Assembly (NCBI GenBank): GCA_023426545.1 | Contig: JAFAAN010000149.1 | Coordinates: 62,001-126,000 of the forward strand | Length of the DNA stretch: 64,000 bases | Direction of reading: 5' to 3' | Source: Pseudomonadota bacterium | Lineage (GTDB): Bacteria > Myxococcota > Myxococcia > Myxococcales > Myxococcaceae | Part shown: in pieces, positions 61,960 through 64,000 of the stretch | Position numbering within the stretch: position 1 is the stretch's first letter | Layout of the letters: each line of letters begins with the position of its first letter | Made by a program: the position numbers and the translations under genes | The notes under the pieces: generated by a model | Told to the model about the DNA's origin: nothing | Database searches by the model: none | What the model saw: the letters and a program-made list of their open reading frames with translations, nothing else

Positions 61960-62475
61960 ATGGCCGAGCACAAGGGCATCGTCACGTTCAAGGGGCAGCC
62001 GCTGACGCTGGTGGGCAACGAGGTGAAGGTGGGGGACACCGCCCCGGACTTCACCGTCTACAAGGGGCTCAACGACACGCTGAAGCTGTCGGACACGAAG
62101 GGCAGCGTGGTGGTGCTGAGCGTGGCGCCCAGCGTGGACACGCGGGTGTGCGCGGCGCAGCTCCGTGCGTTCAACAAGGAGGCCACCGCGCTGGGCCCGG
62201 ACGTGAAGGTCTGGTTCGTCACGCTGGACCTGCCCTTCGCGCTGGGGCGCTTCGCCGGCGCCGAGGGCATCCAGAACGTCACCGTGCTGTCGGACTACAA
62301 GGACCGCGAGTTCGGTGAGAAGTACGGCGTGTTCATGAAGGAGCTGGGCCTGCTGGCACGCAGCACCTTCGTGTTGGACCGCGCGGGGAAGGTCGTGTTC
62401 CGGGAAATCGTCCCGGAGATGACGCACGAGCCGGATTACGACGGCGCGCTGAAGGCGGTGCGCGCGGCGCTGTGA
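61960..62475 (+). CDS. tpx: Thiol peroxidase Tpx, resolving Cys missing
   Basis: A 171-residue Tpx-family peroxiredoxin. 'GDTAPDFTVYKG', 'PSVDTRVCAAQ' with peroxidatic Cys64, and 'LDLPFALGRFAGAEG' are the family blocks. In typical Tpx the last block reads RFCGAEG, giving the resolving Cys; here it is Ala99, and no other Cys occurs in the protein. It must therefore work as a 1-Cys enzyme or use an external thiol. GAGAGG lies before the ATG. Last gene of the plus-strand block. Confidence 0.93.
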   Translation: MAEHKGIVTFKGQPLTLVGNEVKVGDTAPDFTVYKGLNDTLKLSDTKGSVVVLSVAPSVDTRVCAAQLRAFNKEATALGPDVKVWFVTLDLPFALGRFAGAEGIQNVTVLSDYKDREFGEKYGVFMKELGLLARSTFVLDRAGKVVFREIVPEMTHEPDYDGALKAVRAAL

Positions 62476-62584
62476 CGGGGCTCCGCCGCGGCGCGGATGC
62501 GCTCGGCGGGGGATGACCTCGCCCCCGGGGCGGCTGAAGCGCGCCCCGTTTCTGTCGCAGGCGGGCGCACCCCGGACACGAGAA

Positions 62585-62622
62585 ACCCCGTCCTGGCGCA
62601 GGGACGCGAGCCGGGACGGGGT
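62585..62622. terminator. Terminator hairpin between tpx and M23-like gene
   Basis: A 13-bp stem: ACCCCGTCCTGGC (62585-62597), a 12-base loop and GCCGGGACGGGGT (62610-62622). On the minus strand it is followed by TTTCTCG, a weak T-run, so it mainly ends the M23-like gene; it may also stop tpx. Confidence 0.65.
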
Positions 62623-62650
62623 GGGGTGGGGTGAACAGGCCGCGAGGCGG

Positions 62651-63199
62651 CTACAGCGTGGGCGTGCCGACGCGGTTGCTGCAGTACGCGCTGGAGCCGC
62701 AGGTGGTGCCGACGCCGGTGTACCAGGCGGTCTTGCGCGTGCCGTACTGGCGGTTGTCCGCGTGGACGTGCGCGCCCGTGGAGTTGCCCGTGGAGCCCAC
62801 GAGGCCCAGGGCGCAGCGGTCACACGTCTTGGAGCCCGACGACACGTTGGAGTTCAGGTGGAGCTGGCGGAAGTCCCAGCCGCTGCCACCCGTGACGACG
62901 TAGTAGTTACCCGCGCCGCCGTTGCAGCTCGTGCCGCCGCTGCAGTTGTTCGCACAGCCGCCGTAGTAGGCGTAGTAGCGGCTCACGTTGATCATCCCGC
63001 GGTGGTTCCACACGCTGCACGTGCCGTTGCTCATGTCGAGCGCGTTGTGGCTGCTGCCCGAGCACGAGTAGTACGTCGTGGAACCCACGCGCGCGGCGGT
63101 GTCGCAGATGGGGCCCACGGCCGTGGCGGCCGTGACGCTGGTGGCCCAGCCCGAGGCGGCGAGCACCGCCGCCGCCATGGTCAGCTTCATCGTCTTCAT
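62651..63199 (-). CDS. Secreted M23-like (LasA/beta-lytic type) peptidase-domain protein
   Basis: A 182-residue exported protein: signal peptide to about residue 25, then a compact domain with M23 peptidase marks: 'HNALDMS' (His and Asp metal ligands), 'FRQLHLN', and 'GSTGNSTGAHVHADNRQYG' (HVH in place of HLH). M23 enzymes cut peptidoglycan crossbridges, which fits a predator. It carries about eight Cys, likely disulfides, and aromatic-rich loops. GGGAG precedes ATG 63199. Catalytic activity is not proven. Confidence 0.8.
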   Translation of the reverse strand: MKTMKLTMAAAVLAASGWATSVTAATAVGPICDTAARVGSTTYYSCSGSSHNALDMSNGTCSVWNHRGMINVSRYYAYYGGCANNCSGGTSCNGGAGNYYVVTGGSGWDFRQLHLNSNVSSGSKTCDRCALGLVGSTGNSTGAHVHADNRQYGTRKTAWYTGVGTTCGSSAYCSNRVGTPTL

Positions 63200-63249
63200 C
63201 AAGAGACTCCCTCGTTGGTGTGGCGCTGCGTACTGCGGTGAAGCAGGGG

Positions 63250-64000
63250 TTACCTCCGGAGGCGCTGCTTCTCGCGCAGCACCAGCTCCCACTCCTGGAG
63301 GTTGAGCTTCAGGACGGACAGCCAGGCGTCGATTTCCGCGTCCATGGCGCGGTCCACGCCGCGCAGCGACTCCAGCACGGGCATGGCGTGGGACTGGCCC
63401 AGCCGGGCGATTCCCTGGAGCGCCGCCTTGCGCACCGCCGGGTCCTTGTCATCGCGATACAGGTCCACCAGCGAACCCCGCGCGCCCGCCGTCCCGCCGC
63501 CGGGCACGCCGCCCAGGGCCGTGGCCGCCGCCGCGCGAAGCTCCGGGTCCTCCGAGCGGAGCAGGCGCGTCACCTGCTCCACCGCCTCGGGCCCCACGGC
63601 CTCCATGGAGACCTCGCGCAGCAGCTTCGCGGCCACCGCCGGGTCTTCAGCCGCCGCCGCCACGGACACCGCCGCCTCCGACACCCGGCGGTCGTGGCCG
63701 CTGTACACGTCCGCGCTCTCCGAGACGAGGTTCTCCGCCACCGCCGCGCGCACCTCGGGGGACGCGTCGCGCACCAGCTGCTCGTACGTCACCACGCCGC
63801 CGTTCTTCTCCATGAACTCGACGGAGGGTACGCCGCGCAGCCCGCGCACCGCCGCCGCGCGCAGGGCCGGGTCCGAGTCGCCGGTGGCCCGCGCCAGCAG
63901 TGGCTGAATCAAGTCGGGGGCCTCGGCGTTGCTGGCCTTGGTGGCCAGGGCGGCGCCCAGGGCTTCGAGCACGTCCGGGTCCCGCTCCCCGTTCAGCGCC
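63250..64000 (-). CDS. HEAT-repeat protein (N-terminal part outside window)
   Basis: At least 250 residues of a helical repeat protein; the frame continues open to the right edge (ALNGERDPD before the first internal GTG at 63972). Repeats of about 30 residues such as 'DSDPALRAAAVRGLRG', 'DASPEVRAAVAENL', 'SEDPELRAAAATALGGV' and 'DKDPAVRKAALQGIAR' are HEAT units. It ends with a charged helix (LREKQRLRR). Function unknown; probably a scaffold. The M23-like gene lies 50 bases downstream. Confidence 0.85.
   Translation of the reverse strand, partial: ALNGERDPDVLEALGAALATKASNAEAPDLIQPLLARATGDSDPALRAAAVRGLRGVPSVEFMEKNGGVVTYEQLVRDASPEVRAAVAENLVSESADVYSGHDRRVSEAAVSVAAAAEDPAVAAKLLREVSMEAVGPEAVEQVTRLLRSEDPELRAAAATALGGVPGGGTAGARGSLVDLYRDDKDPAVRKAALQGIARLGQSHAMPVLESLRGVDRAMDAEIDAWLSVLKLNLQEWELVLREKQRLRR

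Overview
The window comes from a high-GC chromosome with the gene style of a myxobacterium, most likely Myxococcus or a close relative. The signs are many GTG starts and 4-base GTGA or ATGA overlaps, large Ser/Thr kinases with low-complexity tails, FHA-domain proteins, lipoproteins with Asp-Ala-Gly runs or CGACG cysteine repeats, an Imm11-type protein and a SitA-like lipoprotein toxin. There are no rRNA or tRNA genes, insertion sequences, prophages or CRISPR arrays. Species identity is inference.

1-13 kb: a partial C69-type dipeptidase, a ComEA-like helix-hairpin-helix protein, small envelope proteins and an FHA protein lead into a cobalamin region. A first cobalamin riboswitch precedes btuB, a cysteine-rich beta-propeller lipoprotein (a possible functional counterpart of Bacteroides BtuG), btuF and btuC. 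A second, canonical cobalamin riboswitch precedes three overlapping genes for a lipoprotein, a surface protein and a Tat/lipoprotein-type Rieske [2Fe-2S] protein. The ATPase gene btuD lies about 8.5 kb further on, 4 bases behind a giant Ser/Thr kinase and after an FHA-GAF-cyclase protein whose cyclase site looks dead.

19-36 kb: a fused MFS/spermidine synthase-like protein, a DUF1275 membrane protein and a HIT hydrolase precede hprK-rapZ. Several secreted or defensive genes follow (a lipoprotein, Imm11, a metallophosphoesterase, an M35-prodomain-like lipoprotein, a peroxiredoxin). Then comes a complete mannose-family PTS operon (IIA, IIB, IIC, IID, HPr, enzyme I). HPr keeps both the His and the Ser phosphosites, so HprK and the PTS probably form one signalling circuit.

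36-46.5 kb: a zinc-free bL33 overlaps a COG0523 GTPase, suggesting a zinc-limitation operon. An envelope-lipid cluster on the minus strand follows (MlaC/Ttg2D-like protein, PF10136 membrane protein, MMPL/RND exporter, lipoprotein). metK and ahcY converge on a shared bidirectional terminator; ahcY carries an SAH riboswitch.

46.5-64 kb: YchJ, UppP and a Nudix hydrolase; a SitA-like toxin/immunity pair; a YciI-like protein; an MBOAT acyltransferase with a double SGNH hydrolase. A GDP-mannose set (manC, manB) flanks a non-RD kinase carrying PilZ-like and J-like regions. Last come an FMN reductase, a ROK glucokinase, a thiol peroxidase lacking its resolving cysteine, an M23-like secreted protein and a HEAT-repeat protein cut by the window end. 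The window holds mostly core genes; the cobalamin/Rieske module is the best candidate for something undescribed.
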